From the NCBI GenBank assembly GCA_963681505.1, contig OY811988.1:434001-498000 (forward strand): a stretch of 64,000 nt of DNA. The letters run 5' to 3'. Made by a program: the position numbers and the translations under genes. The notes below the pieces were generated by a model. It searched no databases and was not told the origin of the DNA. It was given only the letters and a program-made list of their open reading frames with translations. Position 1 is the stretch's first letter, and each line of letters opens with the position of its first letter. Source of the stretch: Eunapius fragilis. Its lineage: Eukaryota; Porifera; Demospongiae; Spongillida; Spongillidae. Below are positions 45,501 to 56,268 of the stretch, in pieces.

Positions 45501-45514
45501 CATGTGGGAGATAG
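42511..45514 (+). CDS. Gene E: TKL-type protein kinase fused to NEMO/optineurin-like coiled coil and CCHC finger, four exons, about 581 aa
   Basis: Exon 1, 42511-43428, encodes a full kinase domain: glycine loop GGGSYG (22-27), Lys42 in CIAKK, alphaC Glu72, HRDLTAAN (150-157), DLG (170-172) and PPE (198-200), with Asp213 and Arg280. All catalytic residues are present; HRDLTAAN and GTPAYMPPEA point to the TKL/RIPK-like group. LE|gtacat is a phase-0 donor; read through, the frame ends three codons later. Exon 2 (43768-43833, LLMENEKLKV...), exon 3 (43982-44167) and exon 4 (44939-45514) follow in phase 0. Exons 3-4 match gene C exons 5-6: coiled coil, invariant module, acidic linker and LKCPKCAKYF...HHVETC finger. 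The UBAN DFxxER exon is absent unless gene B exons are spliced upstream. Predicted role, inferred: kinase recruited by a NEMO/optineurin-type scaffold in cis. Confidence 0.82.
43982..44167 (+). other. Gene E exon 3: shortened C-type exon with new acceptor
   Basis: Homology with gene C exon 5 starts at AAGAGATCGTTACAGC, in the middle of that exon. In E the AAG just before the homologous sequence serves as the apparent acceptor (TCATATCAAAG|AGATCG), keeping phase 0. The 19 upstream residues of the C-type exon are missing. Confidence 0.65.
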
Positions 45515-45954
45515 TGTCGAATCAATAATCCCAAGTATGTTTGTCCTATGTTTAGCAGTGTATTTGGCTCATAGTTTGCCATGATGCATATGTCAGTGTA
45601 AGTGCTGATGAGATAATAATTATCTTTTGTAGTAAACATCTATTATCCGATACACATCAACTTTTCAGCCAAAGACGTCACGTGAGCGGACTGCAAAATG
45701 TTTGATGTGCGATGCTATGGTTTGTCGCTCATCGCCAAGTTGGCTTGTGTTGGTATTCACCTTTTCTGTACGCTCAGGATATGGATACAAACTATTCCAT
45801 CACGCGGGTGGCATGGATGTTTAAAAATGGGCGGGGGAATGTTTACTGCATGGTCACTGCCACAGACACCACTGGCTGTCTGTTTTACTAACATGCGTCT
45901 ATACCTGGTACTAGTTATCTAAATTTTTGTATCATCACACTTGTATTCTATATA

Positions 45955-46689
45955 TAGTCTCGTCCCCAGACCCAACGGACGCAGCTGCGGATGGATACCG
46001 CTACGCGTCAGTAGGGTCTGGCAACAAACTCGGAGCCAACCAGGTAGGAATTTCATCCTACCAATCAGATTGCAGCAATGCACTAATTAGCATTCTTCGC
46101 GTGACTGTCACGCGCTCGCGATGAATCAAGACGTAATCACCTTAGCTGCTAGAAACCTTGGATACGAAGACGTGTCTTCCGAACAGCGCTCAGTTGTACA
46201 AGCCTTCTTGGACGGTCATGATTAGGTGTTTTTTTGCCTCCCAATCGGTAGTGGGAAGTCTTTGTGCTACTGGATACTCCCCGGAGTATTTGATAGGTTG
46301 ACAGGGCTTGATAGCTATAGCATTGTGGTTGTTGTTAGTCCTCTGAAAGCTCTGATGAGGGAACAGGTAGAAGCGCTTAAAGGCAGAGGGTCAAGAGCAG
46401 TATGTGTGGGGGACGCTTTATACGAAGAGCTAGTACACGACGAAATACAAGGTCGCTATCAATTCCTTTTTTGCAGCTGCCATTCGTCACGCATGATGAA
46501 TCCATTACGATTATTCACCAAGTCACAAATGTATTTATCTCTTTATGCTCGTGACATGCGTGTGAATAATTGTTAATTTTGGCATTCCTCGGGCCACGAT
46601 TCTATTGCCAGTTTCCCCAGACCCTACTGACGCGTAGCGGTGATGTAATCCATCCGCAGCTGCGTCCGTTGGGTCTGGGGACGAGACTA
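45955..46689 (+). mobile_element. MULE-like long-TIR element with RecQ-like fragment (copy 2)
   Basis: Same termini as copy 1 but in the opposite internal orientation. Flanking 9-mers TTCTATATA (45946-45954) and TACTATGTA (46690-46698) match at 7 of 9 positions. The paralogous stretch near gene G (62337-62375) reads through with a single TAATATGTA and no element, so it is an empty site. Internally, from ATG 46121 a frame encodes NQDVITLAARNLGYEDVSSE, breaks at a stop near 46225, and continues with GSGKSLCYW and VVSPLKALMREQVEAL (helicase motifs I and Ia), ending before the DEAH motif. Confidence 0.82.
46121..46576 (+). pseudogene. RecQ-like helicase N-terminal fragment inside the MULE-like element
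   Basis: Motif 0/I region with SSEQRSVVQAF, CLPIGSGKSLCYWILPG and motif Ia SPLKALMREQVEALK are recognisable, as in RecQ-family DNA helicases. A stop/frame break lies near 46222-46226, and motifs II-VI are missing. It cannot be a working helicase. The same fragment, on the minus strand, lies in the element at 40552-41334. Confidence 0.75.
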
Positions 46690-46854
46690 TACTATGTAGT
46701 GGTATTTGTTGCCACCACCAAGAATCAAAAACATCATTATGCGTAGCATGCACATTCCATAGAGGGGATACCAGTAATTAATCCAAGAGCATATTCTTAG
46801 TGTTCACATCGGAGGAATAAGCGCTGTTTTATATAGCAATCTGTTGCGCGCATA

Positions 46855-46955
46855 CTTTCCAGCTGCAAACTGATATCGATTGAGTGAAGATTCTGAATAA
46901 AACAAAATCTGAGCTTGCGTAAACTATGAGGCCCTGGAAGTACTCACGATGTTAT
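46855..46955 (+). pseudogene. Decayed coiled-coil exon related to gene G
   Basis: AAGATTCTGAATAAAACAAA and CTATGAGGCCCTGGAAGTAC match the exon at 62529-62729, but a TAA replaces a GAA-type codon, about 10 nt are deleted and the module is absent. Confidence 0.65.
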
Positions 46956-47464
46956 ACTTTGGTACACAATCGACTATCCGGCCTATGTTAGATGACAACA
47001 AAAATTTCACCAATGGCTTCAGAATAGGCTGGAAGAGTCGCTTTCAAATAAAATAGCCGATGTTATATTTTGGTAAACAATCGACTATACGGTATATATG
47101 ATACGCATAATTAGATAACATTAAAAATATAATATATATCTTAAAGTAACAATGGCGGCATCAAGCTAGAGGCATGGCAACGTTATTGGGAGAGTCCTGA
47201 ATCTGCTCGCTTGGCGAAGAGAGTGCGGTACGGGATGGCTAAGTGTACTCTGCAAAACCAAACGAGGCCATCGAAAGAGAGTACTACCGATAAAGGCATG
47301 TAAATGTAGCTGATACCTACTCTAACTAAGCTTAGTTTACAATATGACATTGGTGGCTGAACATTACGGCCCAGATCAATTACGATCAATTACGCATCAT
47401 CAATTACGCATCGGAATAATGTGCATGAACAAAGAAAAAACGAATGAAACAAGTAAATAAAAAA

Positions 47465-47550
47465 CCTTGTCTATGAGAAAGTTGGTGGGATATAGGATTT
47501 GAAAGTAATGGTGGTGTATAAAGCAAGGAAACAAGGGAAACAAGGGTCTG
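47465..47550. repeat. Single-arm MITE copy (GGTGGTATATAGGA family)
   Basis: TATGAGAAAGTTGGTGGGAT through AAGCAAGGAAACAAGG matches one arm of the element at 63024-63301. Another arm lies at about 48375-48445. Confidence 0.65.
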
Positions 47551-47882
47551 TAACAGTAAGGGAAAATTCCTAAATATTGTGTTTAGTCTGTGGTGTGATA
47601 GGAGGACCTTGAGTGTTTTTGTCTCCCACTGGGCGTTAATGATACTTGGCCCACATAAAAAGATAGATGACTGAATGAGTGACTTTACTTATCCTGAATA
47701 GGAATTGGGAGTGTTAAGTTCTGGTTAAAATTCACGCAGGCTTAACATCGTGCGCGTACACAAGGAGAGGTTGGGTATAAGGAACCAATAATTATGCGTG
47801 TAGATATAAAATTATAGATGCATGCTGTACTAATACTGGGTTTTTGTCTGCTAATTTGATCTTTTATAGTTCTATAACAAAG

Positions 47883-50529
47883 GTGCAACAATATGAAGAG
47901 GACTGTAAACATGAAAGAGAGGACAGAACTGGAGCAGTTGAAGAAAGGTTAAGGATTGAAAATGAGTTTAGAGCTTATAAAGAAGACAGTCCTGTTCCGT
48001 CGACGGGCAAAGCTCATGAGGCACAATTCTTGTGCATGGGTGAACACAATAGTGGGCTGGTGTGTTAGATAGAATATGACATCAGTATTCATTAGTAATT
48101 TGATCATGCACAAATATAATTCCTGTAATTACAAATGACGCAGACTTAATTTAGCACTCTGCTGAGTATTGCAATGCTATAATGTTACAAGGTTGGATAC
48201 TATGGCAAAAAATTGTTTGAAACCATTTATAGAAGTTATAGAAACACTTTGTTGCAAGATCAGATAAAGCAATTGAACGATGAATTAAAAGTCAAGGTAA
48301 CTGAAATGTCTGTTATGTATTATTATGTAAATAATTGTATGCATTAGCGTATAAGCTGTGTTTGTTAAATATGCATCCTCTCCTATACAAGTACTAAAAG
48401 CATTCTCAATGAGAAAGTTGGTGGTATATAGGATTAAAATTGGTGGAAATACGGTACATAAAATAAACGATGAAATTACTCACTTTTGTCTTCTCGTTCG
48501 ATTACAACAACTATACCTAAAACGATTTGATGATTCATAGTCGGGGGCATATTCTATATGGACGTTTCTAGCGAAACTTTCCGATATAACAAAAGTAGCT
48601 CCATGATTTACACGTATCAGCTAATGTGGTAATAATGTGTCGTATTCGATTCCAACCATAATGCATGTGTATCACTAGTATCCTTACTATTACTTTTTAT
48701 GCACTAGACAGAATCTATATAACTACTCCGCAATTCTGTGAAATGTAAAGTTCACGATCATACCACGGACTATCAATTATAGAGTCTAAGAATATAAACC
48801 ATTATAACCATACAGTACAACTATACGTGTCAATAAAATACAAATACACAACAACTGTACTGAACAGATGAGATGCCCTTTATTTTGCTTACTAGAAAAA
48901 AGAAAAAAATGATTATGTCCCAGTTATATACGTTTGTGAAGGATCTTTCAGACATAGACTGATGCTTCCATATTTTCCAGTTAGATACTTGTGAGAAGGA
49001 TCTGAATGAAACAAAGCATCAGCTTGCTTTGATGAAGACAAACCATGAGGCCATGGAGATACTAATGCAGAAACAGAGTGTAGATTGTGCTGCACAGATA
49101 ACTTCAGCCAAAGAGGAGATAGCAGTGAAGGTGGCCCAGGTGAAGCAGTACCAGAAGCAGGTGGAGGCTTACAAACAACAGGTACTACAATTTTCAGCTT
49201 TGGCATGTATACAAAATGGATGCAAGTGATAAACAATTTTCTTCTCGTGCATCGGAGTAGCTAATGTGGACATTAGTTATGGAGGAAATAAATTCATATT
49301 TCAAGTTCACCATAACTTTCTACTTGATAGACTTAGTCTTAATATTACTACTAAACTCCTAAATCAAGCACACTAGCTAGGTGGCAAAACGTAGTTCTGA
49401 ATTATAGGGATGGGGATACAACCAAGAATAACCATTATTCCTGATGTATGTCATCTAATACTATAATTTCCATCGTACGTATGTATGTCCTACGTAAGTA
49501 CGTACGTCCGCGTAACTGATTTATATACTCGGTCTAGCGCCTATTGGTTGCTATGTATGTTCGCGTACCTAGCAACCAATAGGAACGACCACCTCCCACA
49601 CAAAAGTACATAGAATGCGTACTTAGAGACCATGCTTGCCATAAAACCTACTTGCCTGTACAGGCCATCACAATTAAACCAACGCTATTGTGGTGGTTCA
49701 CTCTCAAGTCTCATAGTACAGGCCGCAAACATGTAGTTACTAATGATTTCATGAAGTATTTGTATTGCGCGAGCATTTTATAGAGGTTGCGTAGTAACCG
49801 TATGTTAGAACAGGTGGTATGCAACATTTGGTAAAACAGTAAAAAAAGGGGAGCTAGGAGGTAGACCAACTGTTCATCTGGCAAATGAATAGCGAGACGA
49901 ATAACAGCGAGACGAATAATCAACCCGTGATTTTTCACGGGGACACACTAGTATAGTATATATTTAACAGCTATTTATCCCACTCCAGAATGAATTTATT
50001 ATATCCCCTCAAACAGTCAGGATCCATTAATACATTAATTGAGCCTTTAAGAAATGAGAAGACTACTGCTGCAATCAATGGTGATGTTCCAGATAAACTA
50101 TTGCTTTCCAATCTTTCGTCAGCTACAATATCACCTTGCTGTGAACCTGATGGAGGTACTCATACAGATGATACAGTTGATGTTAGCGATGATGACCTCC
50201 CTCCTCCTATCTACCACCAACCATTCCAGCAGATATATCACCTTAGTACAAATAGAGTGCACAATGGTGTTCCTCTATCTGACCAGGAGGCCTTACAGCT
50301 AGTAGAACACACCAATAGGGTTCCTCCTCCCTCCACTTTAGGCCTAATGCAGGACATTGGAAGTACAGAGGGTAGAGGGTTTGAAGAGACACACTCACCA
50401 GCACCATTGGATCCTAACCTGAAATGTCCTACATGTGCTAAATACTTCAAGAAGGGAAGAATCCAGAAATACAGGGAACATGTGGAGAAATTAGATAAAA
50501 ATCATACAGTGATAATGCATACGGCATGA
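47883..50529 (+). pseudogene. Gene D: A-type UBAN/zinc-finger pseudogene
   Basis: Remnants correspond to gene A exons 2-5: 47883 to about 48020, about 48229-48296, 48981-49181 and 49989-50529. Lesions visible: the DF of the UBAN motif is DC (VQQYEEDCKHERED) and an Arg is Gly; the exon-2 donor GTGAGG is replaced (CTCATGAGG); the exon-3 acceptor TTTAG is TTTAT; the last exon has an extra A (CTCAAACAG versus CTCAACAG), which from phase 0 leads to a stop within 14 codons; and the zinc finger lacks its final Cys (EHVEKLD instead of HHVEKC). No exon 1 is found. Only exon 4 with the shared module is intact. Confidence 0.8.
49540..49583. repeat. Short hairpin, 17-bp arms
   Basis: CCTATTGGTTGCTATGT and ACCTAGCAACCAATAGG are inverted around GTTCGCGT. 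Confidence 0.75.
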
Positions 50530-50938
50530 AACATGCCATATGCATTATCACTGTAATGTATTAATCAATCTGAAATAGCAATCAAAATGGCCCATTTATT
50601 GATTGATTCAATTATTTCACAGGTGTTATCCAAAGTTATTCTCACATATATGGAAATCATAGTAAATCATCAACACAACCATCTGCACAGGTATAATAAG
50701 TACACATATCAATGAATTACTGCCAAATGTGATCATAGTTTCCCATCCTCCGGGAGCCCCAGACCCCCTCCCACACTTTCATGAATATTAATTAACAACC
50801 CCCCCTTTTCTGAAAGCCCCTGAAAAGGTCCGGACGGGAAACTATTTTCACATTTGGAATGGCCTAAAGTTGCAAGCCACGATCGATCGGACCGGCCACC
50901 CTATATGCCTATACACTTGTCATGTTTACTGTGTTGAG

Positions 50939-51168
50939 CAGGTGCGGATCCAGGATTTCAGACAAGGGGGGGGGGGGGGTTGTTAATTAATATTCATTAA
51001 AGCGGGGGTGGGGGGCGTACCCCTCCCGCTCAGGGTGCCTGGGGCGGATCCGGAGCCCCAGCCGCCAGCGCTTTTTTGTTATATCATGCACAAAACACTG
51101 TTTGTGTTGCTATTGATAATAATGAAATTTTCATTGTGAGGTTTGAAAGGGGGGGTTGCAACCCACCC

Positions 51169-51200
<32 letters not shown>

Positions 51201-51215
51201 TTGGATCTGCCACTG
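50939..51215. mobile_element. hAT-like MITE with G/C tracts
   Basis: The ends CAGGTGCGGATCCAGG and (inverted) CAGTGGCAGATCCAAGG are the common CAGTGGCGGATCCAGG-type hAT MITE termini. Long G and C tracts lie just inside. No clear target duplication. Confidence 0.6.
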
Positions 51216-51239
51216 TCTAGATAAGGGGAATTAGCACAC

Positions 51240-52110
51240 TCGTCATTCATTTGTAAAGTTAGCGAGCTGGAGATCCATTTCCAACTGTAACATAATTTAC
51301 ATAAAAGAGGTAAGCACACGCATACAAACACATACGTAGATCTAAACGCATACATCCACACACGTATTTGCATACATGAACGGACCCCCCCAATCTTGTA
51401 TATAAAGTACACTGAATTTATATTGGACAAACCATCCGGGCCCCCCCCTAGGTTACCACGCTCCTGTGAGCGCGAGTATACGCACACTGCGCACACAATA
51501 TAAAATCATATACACACACGCACAACGCACACGTAGCAACGCCACATGATATAGGTTACGATCGCGTCATGCATGTATTACCGCACACGTGTGTCGGCAT
51601 AAGCAATTTGAAATTACATTGAATTTCAATCGCAGTACTTGCCAATACGACACTACATGTATGCACGTACGCACGCACGCCCCCACACACACGTACCCAC
51701 ACACACACACACACACACACGCACAAACGCACACACAAACCCACACACAATCACACACACACCCACACACAATCACACACACACACACAAACCCACACAC
51801 ATAGCATGCACATGCAAAAACACGCATTTATACCCACTCGGAGATCGATATACTGTATATATACTTCAGCTGATAGAGCCATACCGGCGCCGCTAGTAAA
51901 TACCTATGACTACAAACACGGCCGTCTGAGTGGCCAACTTTGATTGTTTTGAAGCGTAGTATACCAGTCAGAGTCATTGGTATAAATATTCTGGTGCCCT
52001 GCAAGCCTGCTAAAGTAATAACAGAATGTCTCTTGCTTGCAGTCAGCCTCATCCCATGCAGCACATCGCCTATTCAACTTTCCTCCATTCCTTTTGTGCA
52101 ACTGAACAAT
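51240..52110. repeat. Duplicated block upstream of gene F (partner 25770-26570)
   Basis: Collinear with the region upstream of gene C and rich in CA/ACGC microsatellite between about 51660 and 51810. Confidence 0.75.
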
Positions 52111-52562
52111 GCTATTATAAACAAAGAATACTTCATACAAAACACTAGTAACCTAATTACATGTAATACAATGAAGAAACCTATCTAGTGGCTTTTGATA
52201 CCTCCATTATGATTTTCATGTAATAATCTTTTTTTCTAGATATACAAAGAGTAATCAATGTCAACTGAATAACTCATGGAGCTGTGGGAACAAAATTATT
52301 GGCTAGCACATGTTACCAACTGATATATATGCGAGGTTTCAATTTAATTTCCCATATCCTCAAAACCCTATTCTTATCAAAAAATCATCTGTACTTTCAA
52401 TTACAAAAATACTAATTTTCTCGTTTTATTACTTGATAACTCAGAAAACATTTCAAGTCATACTGTTGGCCTACCCATTCATATCCAATCATTTACATTC
52501 TTAAAATGGATTTATTCTCTTCACAGATCACCATAAAAGAGATAGTGATTACAGATGTGCTG

Positions 52563-55500
52563 ATGACATGGAAACAAATGGCATGCATTAGTGCATTAGA
52601 GGAAGAGAACATGCTTCTAAGATCACACGTTTGTATTGTAGACTTGGCTTCTGCATGGGTTTTATTTTACTATTGTTGAAGTTAGTTTGATACCAATGGC
52701 AGCACGCAGTATATGGTACCTTTTCCTACCCTACTGCCAATAAGATGCATGAGATAAATGTTGTATATGCAAGATTGAAAACTGTGTAGTTTTTTTCTCA
52801 CATAAATTCATTCAGTGTCACCCATAGTGATGGTCTTACAGCCACATGCCTGATCTTAGAATTATTGACACATCTAATATAGTTGGTTCAGTATGAAGAG
52901 GACTTTAAGATTGAAAGAGCAGACAGAACTCGAGCAGTTGAAGCAAAGTTAAAGATTGAAGAACAATTTAAAGCTTATAAAGAGGCCAATGAAGTCCTGT
53001 TAACACAGCTCAATGAGCGGGTACAACCACTGATATTAAAATGTACAATTATTGTCATATATAAAATAATATTGACAATCCATTCAGGTCGCTGAAGGTT
53101 AAATTAGTCAGAGATGTTAAAAGTTAATGAAATGTGTAGCATTGATTTATATAATCAATAGTTCCTACAAGCAAAGGGTTGAACAATGTTTTATTTAAGT
53201 GCACAATTGGTCGGTCATCAAGTCATGGAAGAATGGTACACTCACTTCTCATCCATGTCTTGATGTATTGATGGTCAATTGTATGCAGAAATGAAACATT
53301 GTTCAACCCTTGTAAGAATATTGAAGGTCTCCAATACCTTGGTCAACAATGCCATTCACCCTTAATCATATGACACTATTATAATGTGCCATCAATAACC
53401 CTCAAGACATGAGCAATAATAAGCATAAAAGCAATCTAAAATACATTAGCTAATTATTCCATTAAGCTATTCCAGCAGTATTCATTATGACATTACTATG
53501 CTCTGCAGGTAAATTATATGATATCAACAATGATGAAAGGAAGCAACACTGTTGCACAGCTAAGAGAAACATCAAAAGTGAGTTCATATAAATTGGAAAT
53601 TTTGCTAGAAACTTTCATATAGGATTTGACCCCAACTATGAATATCATATTAAACGGGTGGGAAATATGTCACTGTGTCAAGGTCTAATATATGGACAAA
53701 ATTGGTGCACACCTAACTGTACAGCTATTTCAGTATGTGACAATGTAGTATTTATAACCATATACCTTCAACAGTCCTTTCAATGGTTGAAGGTTGAAAG
53801 GATTAACTTTAATTCAGCTATTGTTTCAATCATTCTAGGATGAACATCAAGCTTCTCTTGTAGAGACAGAAAAGAATGATGATCTTATGATGAAGATCAG
53901 GGTACTACAAAGACTGGTAAGCATTTACCCAGTACTCTCCCGAGAACCAACAATATAAGAGAGAAGTAATGATGCTTATGATTACATAATTAATGACTGT
54001 GTGAACAGCAGAAAAGACATTTTGCCATTCTACCATCTCAGAACATAATGGTGCCCAGCTGTAGTCATGAAATGATTTACTGTGTTGGATATCAAATGCT
54101 ACATTCATCACTGCTATTCAGTTGGCTCAGTAATGTTAAAGTTATTCTGTGCATTCAGGTGGATGATTACGAACAGCAGTTACCTATCCGTCAAAAGGAA
54201 TCCTCTGTAGCAAAGAGATCATTACAGCAATTGGAAAGTGACAGCAGCTTTACAGAGGACGTGTTGAAGGATGTTATAAGTAAGCTTCAAAAACGTCTAG
54301 ACCAAACTAGTCTTGAACTAGAAGCAGCCAAAGAGGAGATAGCAGTGAAGGTGGCCCAGGTGAAGCAGTACCAGAAGCAGGTGGAGGCTAACAAACAACA
54401 GGTTTGTGTACAAGTACCTCAAATTTAGCTAAATAAGAAATTTCAACATATTATTTGCACACATCTCATGTTTGTGCATTTAGTGAAGTCATTTATAATT
54501 ACTGTGTACACTACATAATTGTACCTCAAAGTAGACTGATCCCATGGCATATCTGTGATGGGGTATTGATAAATAACATACAAGTCCACACCATGGAATG
54601 TTTTTAAACCTGTAGGGTATAGGGCTTTAAAAGAGAAATTCATATCTATAGAAGCCCTCAGCTGCACCCATTCCAGCTGATATGAATATGCTAATAATCC
54701 AGGATGGCTGTACATGTTCTGCATAACAAATGGAATAATCACCCATGCATTCTTATACCAAAGGCTGCACTCTGGTGCAAGTAGTACATCTATATAGCTA
54801 TAGCTGCTGTTCTTTTGCTCAAGTTGAACTTGCAGCTCTGTTGCTAATTTTGATTATTCGTACCACAGCAGCTTGGTCTGTTTTAAGTGTATGCCCTAAT
54901 GTTCAGTTTATTCTTATTCAACAGTTTCATAACCTATTCTATCAAACAGGGGGATTTTCACTCGATTTGAGAGTGTCTTTGTGCCATAATTTAATGCATG
55001 TGATTGCTTTCATGCATTTGTATACAGTTATGTTCACAGCAATTTTAGCGTCTCTTCTGTTGCTATTTGCATTTGCTAAATCGATCAGTAAAATGCAGTA
55101 TAATCTGCTCTTTTTACCCTCCACCTACATGCTTACAGTGCCAGTTGTCACATGAAATGCTGCAAGCATGTTGGTCACCAGATGTTGGGCAGCCGCACAG
55201 TGGAGCGACCTCACCTACTGAGCCAGTGCACCCTAAACAAATGGATCCATCTCCACGGGAGCAACCAAAGGCCACCATTGATTCCAATGACAAGGCACAT
55301 GTATCTAAACTGGCATCATTGGCTGCTACTCTAGTTCCACCTTTCTGTGAACCTGATGAATGTACTCATACAGATGATACAGTTGATGTTAGCGACGATG
55401 ACCTCCCTCCTCCTATCTACCACCAACCATTCCAGCAGGTATATCACCTTAGTGCAGATGGAGTGCACATTGGTGTTCTCCTATCTGACCAGGAGGCCTT

Positions 55501-55708
55501 ACAGCTAGTAGAACACACCAATAGGGTTCCTCCTCCCTCCACTTTAGGCCTGGTGCAGGACATTGGAAGTACTGATGGTAGAGGGTTTGAAGAGACACAC
55601 TCACCAGCACCATTGGATCCTAACCTAAAATGTCCTCTATGTGGAATAGTCTTCAAGAAGGGAAGAATCCAGAAATACAGGGATCATGTGGAGACATGTG
55701 GGAGATAG
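52563..55708 (+). CDS. Gene F: NEMO/optineurin-like UBAN + CCHC finger protein, six coding exons, 387 aa
   Basis: Exons 52563-52628, 52883-53020, 53509-53577, 53839-53916, 54159-54401 and 55139-55708 have exactly the same codon counts as gene C (22+46+23+26+81+189) and all-phase-0 junctions. LVQYEEDFKIERADRTRAVE is the UBAN signature; the finger reads LKCPLCGIVFKKG...RDHVETC, CxxC-x14-H-x3-C, differing from C in residues between the cysteines and the basic patch. The first exon is open back to a good acceptor (TTCACAG at 52526), so an upstream exon is possible. The intron before the last exon is almost identical to that of gene C, pointing to recent duplication or conversion. Part of intron 2 is inverted relative to gene C. 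Confidence 0.85.
53163..53420. repeat. Intronic segment inverted relative to gene C
   Basis: Reverse complement of 28145-28392, including the GGGTTGAACAATGTTTTATT arm; see gene C. Confidence 0.75.
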
Positions 55709-56260
55709 TGTTGAATCAATAATCCCACGTATGTTTGTCCTATATTGAACAGTGTATTTGGCTCATAGTTTGCCATGATGCATATGTCAGTGCAAGTGCT
55801 GATGAGATAATAATTGTCAGTTGCAGTAAAGCATCTATCATTCCATACACATGTCTACGTACTACTCTCAATGTTATGGACTTACTTAAAAGGCTTCACA
55901 TAAAGGATAAATTAATAGCCAAGTACCATGCAGCCAGCGCACCTTGTAAAGGTTGGTGTCTGAACTGCTCTTTGCGGGGAATGATAAAAATGAATGGTTT
56001 TACGACTATTATCAGCCACAGACGTCACGTGAGCGGACTGGAAAATGTTTGACGTGCAATGCTAAGGTTTGTCGCTGATAGAGTCAGTGTAGTATATAAG
56101 GGGTTATAATCAGCTCTAAGTTGGTTTGTGTTGGTATTCAACTTTTCTGTACGCTCAGGATAGGCACACAAAACCATTCCATCACTCGCGATCGGGTGGC
56201 ATACATTTAATAATTTTTTTTTTTAAAAGGGCGGGGAATGTTTACCGTATGGTCACTGGC
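55709..56260. other. Downstream of gene F; unassigned
   Basis: Matches the region downstream of gene E (CAGACGTCACGTGAGCGGAC and following) with changes. No gene seen. Confidence 0.5.
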
Positions 56261-56268
56261 ACAGACAC

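Noticed and set aside
46121..46576. A functional RecQ helicase gene
   Set aside because: Only motifs 0-Ia remain, the frame is broken, and it lies within transposon ends.
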